Positions 9,820 to 19,143 of a stretch of 64,000 nt of DNA are shown here, in pieces. The notes beneath the pieces were generated by a model, which saw only the letters and a list, made by a program, of their open reading frames with translations, had not been told where the DNA came from and ran no database searches. This DNA comes from Actinomyces sp. oral taxon 414. Lineage in GTDB: Bacteria; Actinomycetota; Actinomycetes; Actinomycetales; Actinomycetaceae. The position numbers and the translations under genes were made by a program. How positions within the stretch are numbered: the stretch's first letter is position 1; every line of letters begins with the position of its first letter. The stretch is from positions 3,720,001-3,784,000 of the forward strand of contig NZ_CP012590.1 in assembly GCF_001278845.1 (NCBI RefSeq), in the 5' to 3' direction.

Positions 9820-9957
9820 ATGGGTGATCGTCTTGCCGCGGTCGGTCCGCTCGTCTCCCGATATATATCCCCGGATATGTCTAGCCATGGTCGATCTGCG
9901 AGTGCATCATTGTGGGCTCCCCGCGGGGATGCATTCTGTGGAGAGTGTGTCAACTAA
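9820..9957 (+). CDS. Candidate small peptide at the head of the NRPS cluster
   Basis: A 45-aa ORF beginning MGDRLAAVGPLVSRYISPD and ending CGECVN. A strong GGGGAGGAG lies at 9799-9807, though the 12-nt spacing to the ATG is long. There is no signal peptide or transmembrane segment, and the two Cys are both in the last six residues. It sits 82 nt upstream of the first cluster gene and points the same way. It could be a leader ORF, a small cluster protein or chance. Codon use is not distinctive enough to decide. Confidence 0.3.
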   Translation: MGDRLAAVGPLVSRYISPDMSSHGRSASASLWAPRGDAFCGECVN

Positions 9958-10039
9958 TGTCGTCGCCCCGCTTTGAACGAGTGCTCTTCGACGGGCGCAC
10001 GAATGTCTCCGCTCGCGAGCACCAGGAGGGTCTTGACCT

Positions 10040-10675
10040 ATGAATGCGCCTGTCATTCTTGTTCATCCCATGTGGTTCGACGGACACTACTGGGATCCGG
10101 TTCTCCGACTGCTTCCGCACGATGTCCGCCCTCTTGCCGTCGACCTTCCCGGCTTCGGCTCCGCGCCGGGCCCCTTCACCGCTTCACGCGCGATCTCCGC
10201 GATCCGTTCGGCGGAGAAGGAGATCGGTGATCCCGCGCACCTTGTCGGTCTTTCCCTAGGGGCGCGAGTCGCCCTGGCGGCAGCCGCAGCGGATTCGACG
10301 AGAGTTCGTTCTCTCGTGCTGCTGGGGATCGGCGGGGACGTCTCTCTCGTCGGCACCTTCTTCCAGAGGGTGGTTCTGAGGTTCGCCGGGCGCGGGGTCG
10401 CGCAGCGAATGGGCGGTCAGACCATGCCGGAGCCCAACAGGCAGGCGGTGGCGGCCCAGAGGGACATGCCCCTGACTGCCAACGCTCAACTGGTGAAGGT
10501 GCCGACCCTGGTCGTCGAGGGCGGGGCGGACGCGGAGTTTCGCGACAGTTGTCGCCGCGCAGCAGAACTCATCGACGACTCCAGACTAGTGGTGGTTCCC
10601 GATGCCGAGCACATGTGGCCTCGAGAACGCCCTCGAGAATTTGTTGATCTGCTTCTCGACTGGTGCGGACCATGA
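10040..10675 (+). CDS. Alpha/beta hydrolase, first gene of the NRPS cluster
   Basis: A 211-aa cytoplasmic alpha/beta hydrolase. The HG-type loop HPMWFDGHYWDPV, nucleophile elbow GLSLG with Ser72 and the late DAEHMWP with His191 make a complete Ser-His-Asp type triad plausible. An AGGAGGG at 10024-10030 precedes the ATG. The length is short for the family, with a reduced cap. As the first gene of the cluster it may cleave or edit carrier-bound intermediates or modify the peptide. A type II thioesterase is already present downstream, so a separate hydrolytic or tailoring role is as likely. The substrate is unknown. Confidence 0.8.
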   Translation: MNAPVILVHPMWFDGHYWDPVLRLLPHDVRPLAVDLPGFGSAPGPFTASRAISAIRSAEKEIGDPAHLVGLSLGARVALAAAAADSTRVRSLVLLGIGGDVSLVGTFFQRVVLRFAGRGVAQRMGGQTMPEPNRQAVAAQRDMPLTANAQLVKVPTLVVEGGADAEFRDSCRRAAELIDDSRLVVVPDAEHMWPRERPREFVDLLLDWCGP

Positions 10676-10820
10676 GTCCGACATCCTCTCTGTAAATCCC
10701 TATTCCCGCGTGACCGCTACTGCCTCTCGCATCCGAGGGGAGGTACGCTCCGCGCGCCCTGAACTTCCTTTCCTGCTATGCGATCCGCCGGGAACGATCC
10801 ATGAAACGGAGTAGAACACC

Positions 10821-11027
10821 ATGAACCCCTTCGATGACCCCAACGGCGAGTTCCTGGTTCTCGTCAACGCCGAGAATCAGCATTCCATCTGGCCCGTGTT
10901 CGCAGATGTCCCCGACGGGTGGCGGCAAGTGGCCGGACCCCTCGGGCGGGACGCCGCAATAGAATGGGTGGATGCCAACTGGACCGATATGCGACCCGCG
11001 TCGCTCATCGCTGCGATGAAGAAGTAG
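10821..11027 (+). CDS. MbtH-like NRPS chaperone
   Basis: A 68-aa protein with the MbtH signature: NPFDDPNGEF at the N-terminus, NAENQHSIWPVFADVPDGW in the middle, and WVDANWTDMRP at the C-terminus. MbtH proteins bind NRPS adenylation domains and are often needed for their solubility and activity. The start is ATG 10821 behind CGGAG. It is encoded just upstream of the NRPS genes, as usual. The 145 nt between the hydrolase and this gene hold no other feature that I can support. Confidence 0.95.
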   Translation: MNPFDDPNGEFLVLVNAENQHSIWPVFADVPDGWRQVAGPLGRDAAIEWVDANWTDMRPASLIAAMKK

Positions 11028-11032
11028 AGGGC

Positions 11033-11065
11033 GAGGGCGCTTCCGGCCCTCCCCAGTTTCTTTTC
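11033..11065 (+). terminator. Terminator-like hairpin between mbtH and NRPS 1
   Basis: GAGGGC (11033-11038) and GCCCTC (11046-11051) form a 6-bp stem followed by the T-rich CAGTTTCTTTTCG. It begins 6 nt after the mbtH stop. A second hairpin, CTCCCGCT/AGCGGGAG (11078-11104), lies between it and the NRPS start. Together they could lower or regulate read-through from mbtH into the synthetase. Confidence 0.45.
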
Positions 11066-11138
11066 GTCCCCTGATATCTCCCGCTGGACGACCTCGAGCG
11101 GGAGGTGTGTCCCTGTGCCACCTGCAAGGAGTCTCCAG

Positions 11139-14100
11139 ATGTCAACTTTTGCCGCGTTATTCAACCGGGCGTTGAGCCTTAACCCTGAGGGGATGGCCGT
11201 TGACGCCCACGACGGTCAGATGACATATCGCGAGCTCGATGCGCGCGCGGAGGCCCTCGCCCGCGCCCTGCAAAAGGCCGGGATCGGCGGGGCCGAGCAG
11301 AGAATCGGGATCTGCGTACCTCGATCCGCTGCCATGATCGTCGCCCTCGTCGCCGTCACGAGAACAGGCGCGGCCTACGTTCCACTCGATCCAACGCATC
11401 CGAGCGAGCGCCTGAACTATCTTATCGGGGACGCAGCCCCCCAGGCGGTCATCGTCTCCGAGGCGACGCGTGAGAGGCTGCCGCACGGGCCCCTGCTGAT
11501 CGACGCCGCCCACTTCACCGTCTCCGGGTCCGAGCCGGTCGAGGCCGGTACCGCGGTGCGCGTGCCGTGGCCCCTGCCGCCCGAGGGCTCAACGGCCTAC
11601 GTCATCTACACCTCGGGCACGACCGGCCTCCCCAAGGGGACGATGGTCACGCACAGCGGTCTGGAGGCCCTGGCCCGCTCTCAGGCCCTGTCTTGGGGGC
11701 TTCGCAGGACGAGTCGGGTCCTGCAGACCGCGTCCCTCTCCTTCGACGCGTCCGTCAAGGACATCCTCGCCACGTGGTGGGCCGGGGCCGTCCTGGTTCT
11801 GCCCAGTCCGGATCGTAGGGCCGGGCAGGATCTGGCGGACCAGATGGCCGACTGGGGTGTGACGCACGCTCTGGTGCCGCCGCCGGTGCTCGTCGGCGCC
11901 GACCCGTCGACGGTCCCCGCCCTGGAGTGCCTCTTCGTGGGAGCGTCGGCCTGCCCGACGGGCCTGGTCAGGCAATGGGCGGTGGGCGGCCGCCGGATGG
12001 TCAACACCTACGGGCCCACCGAGGCCACGGTCACGTGCCTGCACTCCCATGACCTGGATGTCCGGATGGACCGGATCCCAATCGGCCACCCGATCGAGGG
12101 GATGCGGGCCTACGTCCTCGACGACCGGCTTCAACCGGTCAACGACGGCGAACTGTACGTCGCGGGACCCGGTCTGGCCCGCGGGTACTCCGGACGGGCC
12201 GGGCTGACGGCCCACCGCTTCATAGCGGACCCCTTCTTCGAGGGCGAGCGCATGTACCGCACCGGGGACCGCGTGCACGTGGATGAGACGGGGGAGATCC
12301 ACTATCTCGGTCGAGTCGACGACCAGGTGAAGATTCGCGGCCACCGCGTCGAGCTCGGTGAGGTCGAGGCCGCCGCCACGGCCCTTGACGATGTCGAGAA
12401 TGCGGCGGCGACTCTGGGAACAGGTCTCCAGGCCGACCGCCTCCTCCTCTACGTCGTGCTCGCTCGGCCGGGGAGGACCGGCCAGGATGTCCGCGCCTCC
12501 CTCTCGCGGGTGCTGCCCGACTACATGGTTCCCGCCTCGGTCACAGTGCTGCCCGAGTTACCCCTCAACGTCAGCGGAAAGGTCGACCGCGAGCGTCTGC
12601 CCGCCCCGACGTGGACTCGTGCGAGCAGTGGTCGCCCGCCTCGCACCGAGAGCGAGCGGATGGTGGCCGACGCCGTGACGGCGGTGACGGGGATCGATGG
12701 TCTCCGTGTCGAGGACTCGCTGATCGATCTCGGTTGCCACTCGTTGGATCTGGCTCGCATCTCGGCCGAGCTGGCCTCCCGCTCCGGACGGCGCGTCAGC
12801 GCGTCCGAGATGCTGGCCAATCCCCGCGTCTTCGACATCGCCGCTGTTCTCGACGCGCGGCCCCCGGCCGCTTCGCGCGAGGTGGTCCCCGTGCCCCGCT
12901 CCGCGCATATGGAGTGCTCTCCATCTCAGGCGCGCATGTGGCTGGCCGAGACGCTCGCCGTGGGCGGCTCCGGGTATGTTGTGCCGGCAGCGGTCCGGCT
13001 CGACCGCAGTCTCGACGTCGGCGCTCTTCGGGCGGCGTGGCTCGACGTCGTCGAACGGCACGAACCGTTGCGCACCCGGTACACCCAGGTCGAGGGGGAC
13101 GTGCGGCAGAGCGTGCACGACGTGGACCCGTTGCAGGACGGACTCGCGTATCAGCGGCTGACGCCGTCGGAGGTGGGTCCCCGGATCGACGAGCTCGTGA
13201 ACGACCCCTTCGATCTGTCCCAGCAGTCCGTCCGGGCGGTGCTCATCGAGACGACCGCGGACTACGTCCTGGCGGTCGTGGTGCACCACATCGGCTGCGA
13301 CGGCTGGTCCATGCGGATCCTGGACCGGGATCTCGCTCAAGCCTACGGCGCACGAGTCCACGGCCGGGCCCCGCGGTGGGGAAGGCCCGCCGTCCAGATG
13401 GCGGATGTGGCGCACTGGCAGTTGGGGTGTGCTCGGGACAGTCGCCGGATGGCGGAGGGTCTCGGCTTCTGGCGTGAAGCGCTGGCCGGCCTGGATTCGG
13501 GAACCCCGCAACTCCCGCGGGGCGGATGCGGGCAGGCCGGTCGGGTCTCCTTCGCTCTGGACCGGCGGATGCACTCCATGCTCGTTGCACTCGCCCAGAG
13601 GTGCGGGACGACGACCTTCGTCGTCCTGCACAGCGCGGTCGCGCTCCTGCTCCACGAGTTGGGCGCCGGCGATCGCTTCACCATCGGAGCGACCGTCGCC
13701 CTGCGCGACAGATCGGAGCTCACCGATGTCTTCGGTCTGCTTGTCAACACCGTGGCGCTGCCGAGCGGCGTCGACCTCGAACGCTCATTCGCCGAACTCG
13801 TGACCCGTACACACGCCAACGACGTGGAGGCCCTGCAGCACTCGAACGTCGAGTTCGACGCGGTCGTGGAGGCGCTCAATCCGGAGAGGCGGCCGGATCG
13901 CACTCCGTGGATCGACGTCCTCATCACGATGGGGGTCGGAGACAAAGATTTCGTTTCCGACTACGGCGCCCATGGCGCCTCGGGAGCGACCCTGCTGCTC
14001 CCGGGTCTGCCCGTCACGGTCCAGTACCCCACGCCGATGCCGACGGCTCGCTTTCCCTTGACATTCGCGGTGACGGAGCGCTTCGAGGGAGAGTCCCCGG

Positions 14101-17100
14101 CGGGCCTGCTCGGTGCCCTCGAGTACAGCGACCGGGTGGGCGGACTCCAGGGCGAGCGTCTGGTCGAACGACTCGAGTGGCTGCTCGCGCAGGTGCTCTC
14201 CCGTCCCGATACGCCTTTGAGGACGATCGATCCGCTCCTCACGGACGAGCCGAAGGCGCTTGTCGGCGCTTCCGGGACCGCGCCGCGCACGGTCGCCGGG
14301 CTGTGGTCCGATCGGGTTGACGCGGATCCCCGGGCCCTTGCGCTGAAGGTCGGGGAGGGGCGGTGGACGCGGGCTGAGCTCGACGTCAGGGCCCGACGCT
14401 GGGCGGCGCTTCTCCGCACTCGCGGCGTCGGCGTTCAGGACGTCGTCGCCTGTGCGCTTCCTCGCGGCCTCGACTACGTCGCGGCCTATCTCGGCGTCAA
14501 CATCCTCGGTGCCGTCTGGCAACCCGTCGACCGTCACTATCCCGATGAACGTCTGCGGATGGTCGTCAAGGACACCGACGCCCGACTCGTTATCACGCTC
14601 GAGACGGACCGGGCCCGTTGGGATGCGGGGGCGCGTCTCGTCGTCGTGGCGGACACCGACGCCGAGCGGGACGGGGCGCTCGCCCGTGCAGAGCCCGTCG
14701 AGGACACCCCGGGCAGATCCCTCCCGGCGGACTCCGGCGCCTACATCATCCACACGTCCGGGTCCACCGGTAGGCCCAAGGGCGTGTGCATCACGCATGC
14801 GGGGATTGGGAATCTCGTTGAGTCCGAGCGCAAGTGGTGCGGCGTGACCGACGGCTCGGTGATGGCGCAGGCGGCCTCTCCCGGCTTTGACGCGAGCATC
14901 CTGGAACTGACGATCGGTCTGCTGGCCGGCGCCTCCTGCGCCCTCATTGCGGACGAACGCAGGGATGCGGCCGGGGCCCTCGTCGCGGAGTGGCGTCGCC
15001 TCGGCGTTACTCACGCCTTCATGGTCGGGTCCTTCGCGGTGGCGCTCGATCCTCGCACGATCCCCGACGGAATGACCCTCATTATCGGCGGGGAGGCGTT
15101 TCCTCCCCGGCTCGCCGAGTCGGTCGGGGAGCGCGACTCCCTGGTCAATCTCTACGGGCCGACCGAAGCCACCATCTTTGGCTCCGGCCACCGTCTCGAG
15201 GGCACGACCCCGCCGTCGATCCCCATCGGCGAGCCGATCTGCGGCGCCCGACTCGAAGTGCTGGACGAGTGGCTGCGTCCGGTCGTGCCGGGCGTCGTCG
15301 GAGAGCTCTACATGAGTGGCCCGGGTCTTGCCCGCGGATACGTCGGACGGGCGGGGCTCACGGCCGCGTCCTTCGTCGCAGGGCCTGGGGGCCGCCGGCG
15401 GTACCGGACCGGTGACCTCGTACGGCTCGACGCATCGGGGGAGCTTCACTTCGTCGGGCGCAACGACGACCAGGTCAAACTCCGCGGATTCCGGATCGAG
15501 CTCGGCGAGATCGAGAATGTCCTCGCCTCCGTCCCCGGTGTCAGGGCCGCTGCCGTTATTCTCAGGGACGATCTCGAGACGGCGCCCGCGATCAATGCCT
15601 ATCTCGTGTGCGACGAGGACGCGCTTCAGGCCGCCAGGACGCGGGCCGAGGAGAGTCTGCCCGCCCACTGCGTGCCAACGCGCTGGATGCGGCTCGCGGA
15701 GCTGCCTCGGACGGCGCACGGGAAGATAGACCGGCGGGCCCTGCCCGTGGCGCCGCTCGTGGGTTCCGGTGACAATGCGAAGGACCCCTCCGAGCGGAGA
15801 GCCTGTCGCGTGCTGGGCGAGGTCCTGGGAGTGAAGGACGTCGGGCCCGACGACAACTTCTTCAGTCTGGGAGGGCATTCGCTCCTCGTGGTCAGGCTTG
15901 TCAGTCGGCTTGCCGAGGCCGGGATCCACGTCACCGCCAGGGACGTCCTGGAGAACCCCACGGCCCGCGGATTCCTGCGCGCGGCGTCGGCAGGCGCGAA
16001 CAGGACACGGCTCCGTCCCGTTCCGCGGCCCGATGACGGCTTCATCCCGATGACGGCTGCTCAGCGCCGTATGTGGCTCCTTCAGAAGATCGACGGCGCC
16101 TCGGCCGTCTACAACATCCCGGTCGTCATCAACGCTCCCGATATCGACCCTAAGGCGCTGCGCGCGGCGTTGGGAGACCTCGTCATCCGGCACGAGCCCC
16201 TGAGGACGCTGGTCGTCGAGGGGGACGAGCCGAGGCAGAGGATCCTCGCGCCTGCGGAGGCGCTCGACATCCTCCCCGACGTCGTGGAGCGGAGCGACCG
16301 GAGCGAACTCGATGCGGCTGGCCACGTCTTCGATCTCACCAGGGAGCTCCCGCTGAGAGCAGAGGTCATCCGCCGCGGATCCGAGGCCGCGGTCGTCCTG
16401 GTCGTCCACCACATCGCGGCGGACGGCTGGTCGATGGGGCCCCTGCTCGCAGACCTGGAGACGGCGTACCGGGCGCGGTTGGCCGGCGGGCCACCGCGCA
16501 TGACCCCGCCCGAGCTGCAGTACTACGATTGGATCCATGCGGAGAGGCGGGTAGACCTCGCTCGCCTCGAGGAGGGGCTGCTCTGGTGGAGCCGCCGGCT
16601 CGACTCCCTGCCCGCCGAGGTCACCTTCCCGCTCGACCGGAGCCGTGGCGCCGTCACGGGGCGCGGCGGCGGTCAGACGCGCGCGAGGATCGATGCGCAG
16701 ACCCACCGCCTCATCAAGAGGCTCTCCGCCCGGGCCGGGGTGAGCTCCTTCATCGCACTGCACGGCGTCTTCTCGCTCCTCATGCAGCTCTACGGGGCCG
16801 GGGATGACATCGTGATCGGTACCGTGACCGCCGGGCGCGAGGATGAGGGCGTCCGGGACATGGTGGGACTGTTCGTCAACACGCTCGTCCTGCGCGCCGA
16901 CCTCTCGGGGGATCCCACCTTCCTCGAGCTGCTCGATCAGCTGCGCAGGACGGACCTGGAGGCCCTCGGGCGGGGCGACACGCCGTTCGACAGCATCGTG
17001 GAACGTCTCAACCCCGATCGGTCACAAGGACGGCACCCGCTCTTCCAGGTGATGTTCACTCTGCAGGACCATCGGCGCGCCGCGGCCCCGGGCGCTCTTT

Positions 17101-19130
17101 TCGACGTGGCTCGATCCCGTAGTCTGGTCATCGGGACGAAATTCGACTTGACCGTGACTCTCGAGGAGAGGCCCGACGGGATCGTCGTCCTCGCCGACTA
17201 CTCGCGGGACCTTTTTGACGACCGGACTATCATGAGGATCCTGGACGATTTCGTGGCGCTGGCTCGCGCCGCCGCGTCCCGGCCCGCAGCCCATGTGCAC
17301 GAGCTCGGCCACCTGGATGCCGCGGATGCGATGTCCGTCCGGACCTGGGGTGAGCCGCGGGGCGTCGACGCGGACCCGGCCGGTCTGGAGACTCTTTTCG
17401 CCCGGGCGATGGAGGCCGCGGGCGCGGAGGCGGTGGCCGTGGAGGCCCATGACGGCGCACTGACCTACGGCGAACTGGATCGCCGCAGCCGCGTCGTTGC
17501 GAGTTGGCTGCAGGGCCGGGGCGTCTGCCGCGGTGATCGTGTCGGCGTCTGCGTCCCGCGATCGGTGAGCACCATTGTCGCCATTCTCGCCGTCGCGCGT
17601 GCCGGCGCAGTGCTCGTCCCGCTGGACTCGGCCTATCCCGGTGCCCGGCTCCGCCATATCCTCATCGACTCCATGACCCGCACCGTCGTCGCCTCCGGTG
17701 ACGGGGTGACGGCCGTCTCCTCGTGCGGAGCGCCGGTGACGGTCCTCGACATGGCGGCGCCAGACGTTGCTCCGTCAACGGACATCGGCAGGCGGGTCCC
17801 TCTCGAAGCGGACGACATCGCCTACGTCATCTACACTTCGGGGTCCACGGGCGCCCCCAAGGGCGTGGAGGTCCCCAAGCGGGGACTGGGCGCCCTCGCC
17901 CGCGCCCAGCAGCAGAGGTACGACCTGCGGCCGGGACAGCGCGTGCTCCAGCTCGCCTCCCTCTCCTTCGACGCGTCCATCCTGGAGTTGTGCCTGGCAT
18001 GGCCCTGCGGCGGTGTGCTCGTCCTGCCTCCCCCGGGCGTGCTCGCCGGCTCCCAGCTCGCCGACTGGTTGAACCGTTGCGACATCGCCCTGGTGACACC
18101 CGGTGTGCTGGCCACCGTCGACGCCGCCGAGGTCACAGGTCTGGGAACCCTTCTGGTCGGTGCCGAGGCGTGCGGCGCGGAACTCGTCTTCCGCTTCGCC
18201 CCGGGACGGGCGATGTTCAACGCCTACGGGCCGACGGAGACGACGGTCGTTGCCGCCGTGTCGGGTCCGCTCAGCGCCGATGGGGCGCCCCCTCCGATCG
18301 GCAGGCCCTTCAGCGCTTCCCGTCTTCGTGTCCTCGACCGGCTCCTGAGGCCGGTGCCGCCGGGCGTCCCCGGTGAGCTGTACATCGGCGGCCCGGGCCT
18401 GGCTCGTGGCTACCTCGGGCGTCCGGGCCTCACCTCGAGCCGTTTCGTCGCCGACCCGGAGGGCGGGGGCGAGCGCCTCTACCGAACCGGCGACGTCGTC
18501 CGATGGGACCATGACGGTGAGCTCCTCTACCTCGGGCGGAACGACAGGCAGATCAAGTTGCGCGGGAACCGCATTGAGCTCGACGAGGTCGCCGCGGTTC
18601 TCGGCCGCGTCGCGGGGGTTCGCGCCGTGCACGTCATGGTTCGCGGGGAAAGCCCCGAGCGACAGGTGCTGGTCGCCTACGTCGTCGCCTCGGCGGACGC
18701 GGCTCTGCTGCTGCGCGAGGCGCGTGAGCACCTCCCGGCCGCCGCGGTGCCCTCCCGCATCATCCTCCTCGACGCCTTCCCCCTCACCCCCAACGGGAAG
18801 CTCGACACCCGTGCGCTGCCTGAGCCGGACCTGGAGGAGACGCCGGAGGAAGCCGCACCGATCGGCGACCTCGAAGCGCTCGTGTGCGGGGCCTTCGCCG
18901 CCGCCCTGGGCAGGGACCGCGTCGGACGGACGACGGACTTCTTCGCCTGCGGAGGTCACTCCCTGATCGCGGCCCGAGTCGTCTCCCTGCTCGCCGAATC
19001 CGGGTGGTCGATCACGATCCGCGATCTCTTCGAGGCCCCCACCCCGGCCCTGTTGGCATCTCGGGCCCTGCGCTCGACCAGGCGACCTCCCCGGCCTCGG
19101 CTCATCCCCCTCACCCCGACAGATCACTGA
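11139..19130 (+). CDS. NRPS 1: three modules, A-T-C-A-T-C-A-T
   Basis: A 2663-aa peptide synthetase that starts the assembly line, since it begins with an adenylation domain and no condensation domain. A1 about 1-500 (TSGTTG near 156, VSGK near 479), T1 Ser535 in LGCHS, C about 585-1015 (HHIGCDG at 716), A2 about 1055-1525 (TSGSTG at 1206), T2 Ser1581 in LGGHS, C about 1630-2065 (HHIAADG at 1757), A3 about 2085-2560 (TSGSTG at 2233), T3 Ser2608 in CGGHS. The ten-position specificity codes read by eye are DAKLFGTVT(K), DALFIGLIF(K) and DALLLGAVV(K), all with the alpha-amino-acid Asp; the last two suggest hydrophobic substrates. ATG 11139 follows AAGGAG, preferred over a GTG at 11115. NRPS 2 starts 13 nt after its stop. 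Confidence 0.96.
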   Translation: MSTFAALFNRALSLNPEGMAVDAHDGQMTYRELDARAEALARALQKAGIGGAEQRIGICVPRSAAMIVALVAVTRTGAAYVPLDPTHPSERLNYLIGDAAPQAVIVSEATRERLPHGPLLIDAAHFTVSGSEPVEAGTAVRVPWPLPPEGSTAYVIYTSGTTGLPKGTMVTHSGLEALARSQALSWGLRRTSRVLQTASLSFDASVKDILATWWAGAVLVLPSPDRRAGQDLADQMADWGVTHALVPPPVLVGADPSTVPALECLFVGASACPTGLVRQWAVGGRRMVNTYGPTEATVTCLHSHDLDVRMDRIPIGHPIEGMRAYVLDDRLQPVNDGELYVAGPGLARGYSGRAGLTAHRFIADPFFEGERMYRTGDRVHVDETGEIHYLGRVDDQVKIRGHRVELGEVEAAATALDDVENAAATLGTGLQADRLLLYVVLARPGRTGQDVRASLSRVLPDYMVPASVTVLPELPLNVSGKVDRERLPAPTWTRASSGRPPRTESERMVADAVTAVTGIDGLRVEDSLIDLGCHSLDLARISAELASRSGRRVSASEMLANPRVFDIAAVLDARPPAASREVVPVPRSAHMECSPSQARMWLAETLAVGGSGYVVPAAVRLDRSLDVGALRAAWLDVVERHEPLRTRYTQVEGDVRQSVHDVDPLQDGLAYQRLTPSEVGPRIDELVNDPFDLSQQSVRAVLIETTADYVLAVVVHHIGCDGWSMRILDRDLAQAYGARVHGRAPRWGRPAVQMADVAHWQLGCARDSRRMAEGLGFWREALAGLDSGTPQLPRGGCGQAGRVSFALDRRMHSMLVALAQRCGTTTFVVLHSAVALLLHELGAGDRFTIGATVALRDRSELTDVFGLLVNTVALPSGVDLERSFAELVTRTHANDVEALQHSNVEFDAVVEALNPERRPDRTPWIDVLITMGVGDKDFVSDYGAHGASGATLLLPGLPVTVQYPTPMPTARFPLTFAVTERFEGESPAGLLGALEYSDRVGGLQGERLVERLEWLLAQVLSRPDTPLRTIDPLLTDEPKALVGASGTAPRTVAGLWSDRVDADPRALALKVGEGRWTRAELDVRARRWAALLRTRGVGVQDVVACALPRGLDYVAAYLGVNILGAVWQPVDRHYPDERLRMVVKDTDARLVITLETDRARWDAGARLVVVADTDAERDGALARAEPVEDTPGRSLPADSGAYIIHTSGSTGRPKGVCITHAGIGNLVESERKWCGVTDGSVMAQAASPGFDASILELTIGLLAGASCALIADERRDAAGALVAEWRRLGVTHAFMVGSFAVALDPRTIPDGMTLIIGGEAFPPRLAESVGERDSLVNLYGPTEATIFGSGHRLEGTTPPSIPIGEPICGARLEVLDEWLRPVVPGVVGELYMSGPGLARGYVGRAGLTAASFVAGPGGRRRYRTGDLVRLDASGELHFVGRNDDQVKLRGFRIELGEIENVLASVPGVRAAAVILRDDLETAPAINAYLVCDEDALQAARTRAEESLPAHCVPTRWMRLAELPRTAHGKIDRRALPVAPLVGSGDNAKDPSERRACRVLGEVLGVKDVGPDDNFFSLGGHSLLVVRLVSRLAEAGIHVTARDVLENPTARGFLRAASAGANRTRLRPVPRPDDGFIPMTAAQRRMWLLQKIDGASAVYNIPVVINAPDIDPKALRAALGDLVIRHEPLRTLVVEGDEPRQRILAPAEALDILPDVVERSDRSELDAAGHVFDLTRELPLRAEVIRRGSEAAVVLVVHHIAADGWSMGPLLADLETAYRARLAGGPPRMTPPELQYYDWIHAERRVDLARLEEGLLWWSRRLDSLPAEVTFPLDRSRGAVTGRGGGQTRARIDAQTHRLIKRLSARAGVSSFIALHGVFSLLMQLYGAGDDIVIGTVTAGREDEGVRDMVGLFVNTLVLRADLSGDPTFLELLDQLRRTDLEALGRGDTPFDSIVERLNPDRSQGRHPLFQVMFTLQDHRRAAAPGALFDVARSRSLVIGTKFDLTVTLEERPDGIVVLADYSRDLFDDRTIMRILDDFVALARAAASRPAAHVHELGHLDAADAMSVRTWGEPRGVDADPAGLETLFARAMEAAGAEAVAVEAHDGALTYGELDRRSRVVASWLQGRGVCRGDRVGVCVPRSVSTIVAILAVARAGAVLVPLDSAYPGARLRHILIDSMTRTVVASGDGVTAVSSCGAPVTVLDMAAPDVAPSTDIGRRVPLEADDIAYVIYTSGSTGAPKGVEVPKRGLGALARAQQQRYDLRPGQRVLQLASLSFDASILELCLAWPCGGVLVLPPPGVLAGSQLADWLNRCDIALVTPGVLATVDAAEVTGLGTLLVGAEACGAELVFRFAPGRAMFNAYGPTETTVVAAVSGPLSADGAPPPIGRPFSASRLRVLDRLLRPVPPGVPGELYIGGPGLARGYLGRPGLTSSRFVADPEGGGERLYRTGDVVRWDHDGELLYLGRNDRQIKLRGNRIELDEVAAVLGRVAGVRAVHVMVRGESPERQVLVAYVVASADAALLLREAREHLPAAAVPSRIILLDAFPLTPNGKLDTRALPEPDLEETPEEAAPIGDLEALVCGAFAAALGRDRVGRTTDFFACGGHSLIAARVVSLLAESGWSITIRDLFEAPTPALLASRALRSTRRPPRPRLIPLTPTDH

Positions 19131-19143
19131 AGGATAACGAGTC

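Noticed and set aside
13785..16763. Minus-strand ORF of 992 aa opposite NRPS 1
   Set aside because: Shadow of the NRPS frame with no recognisable domains.
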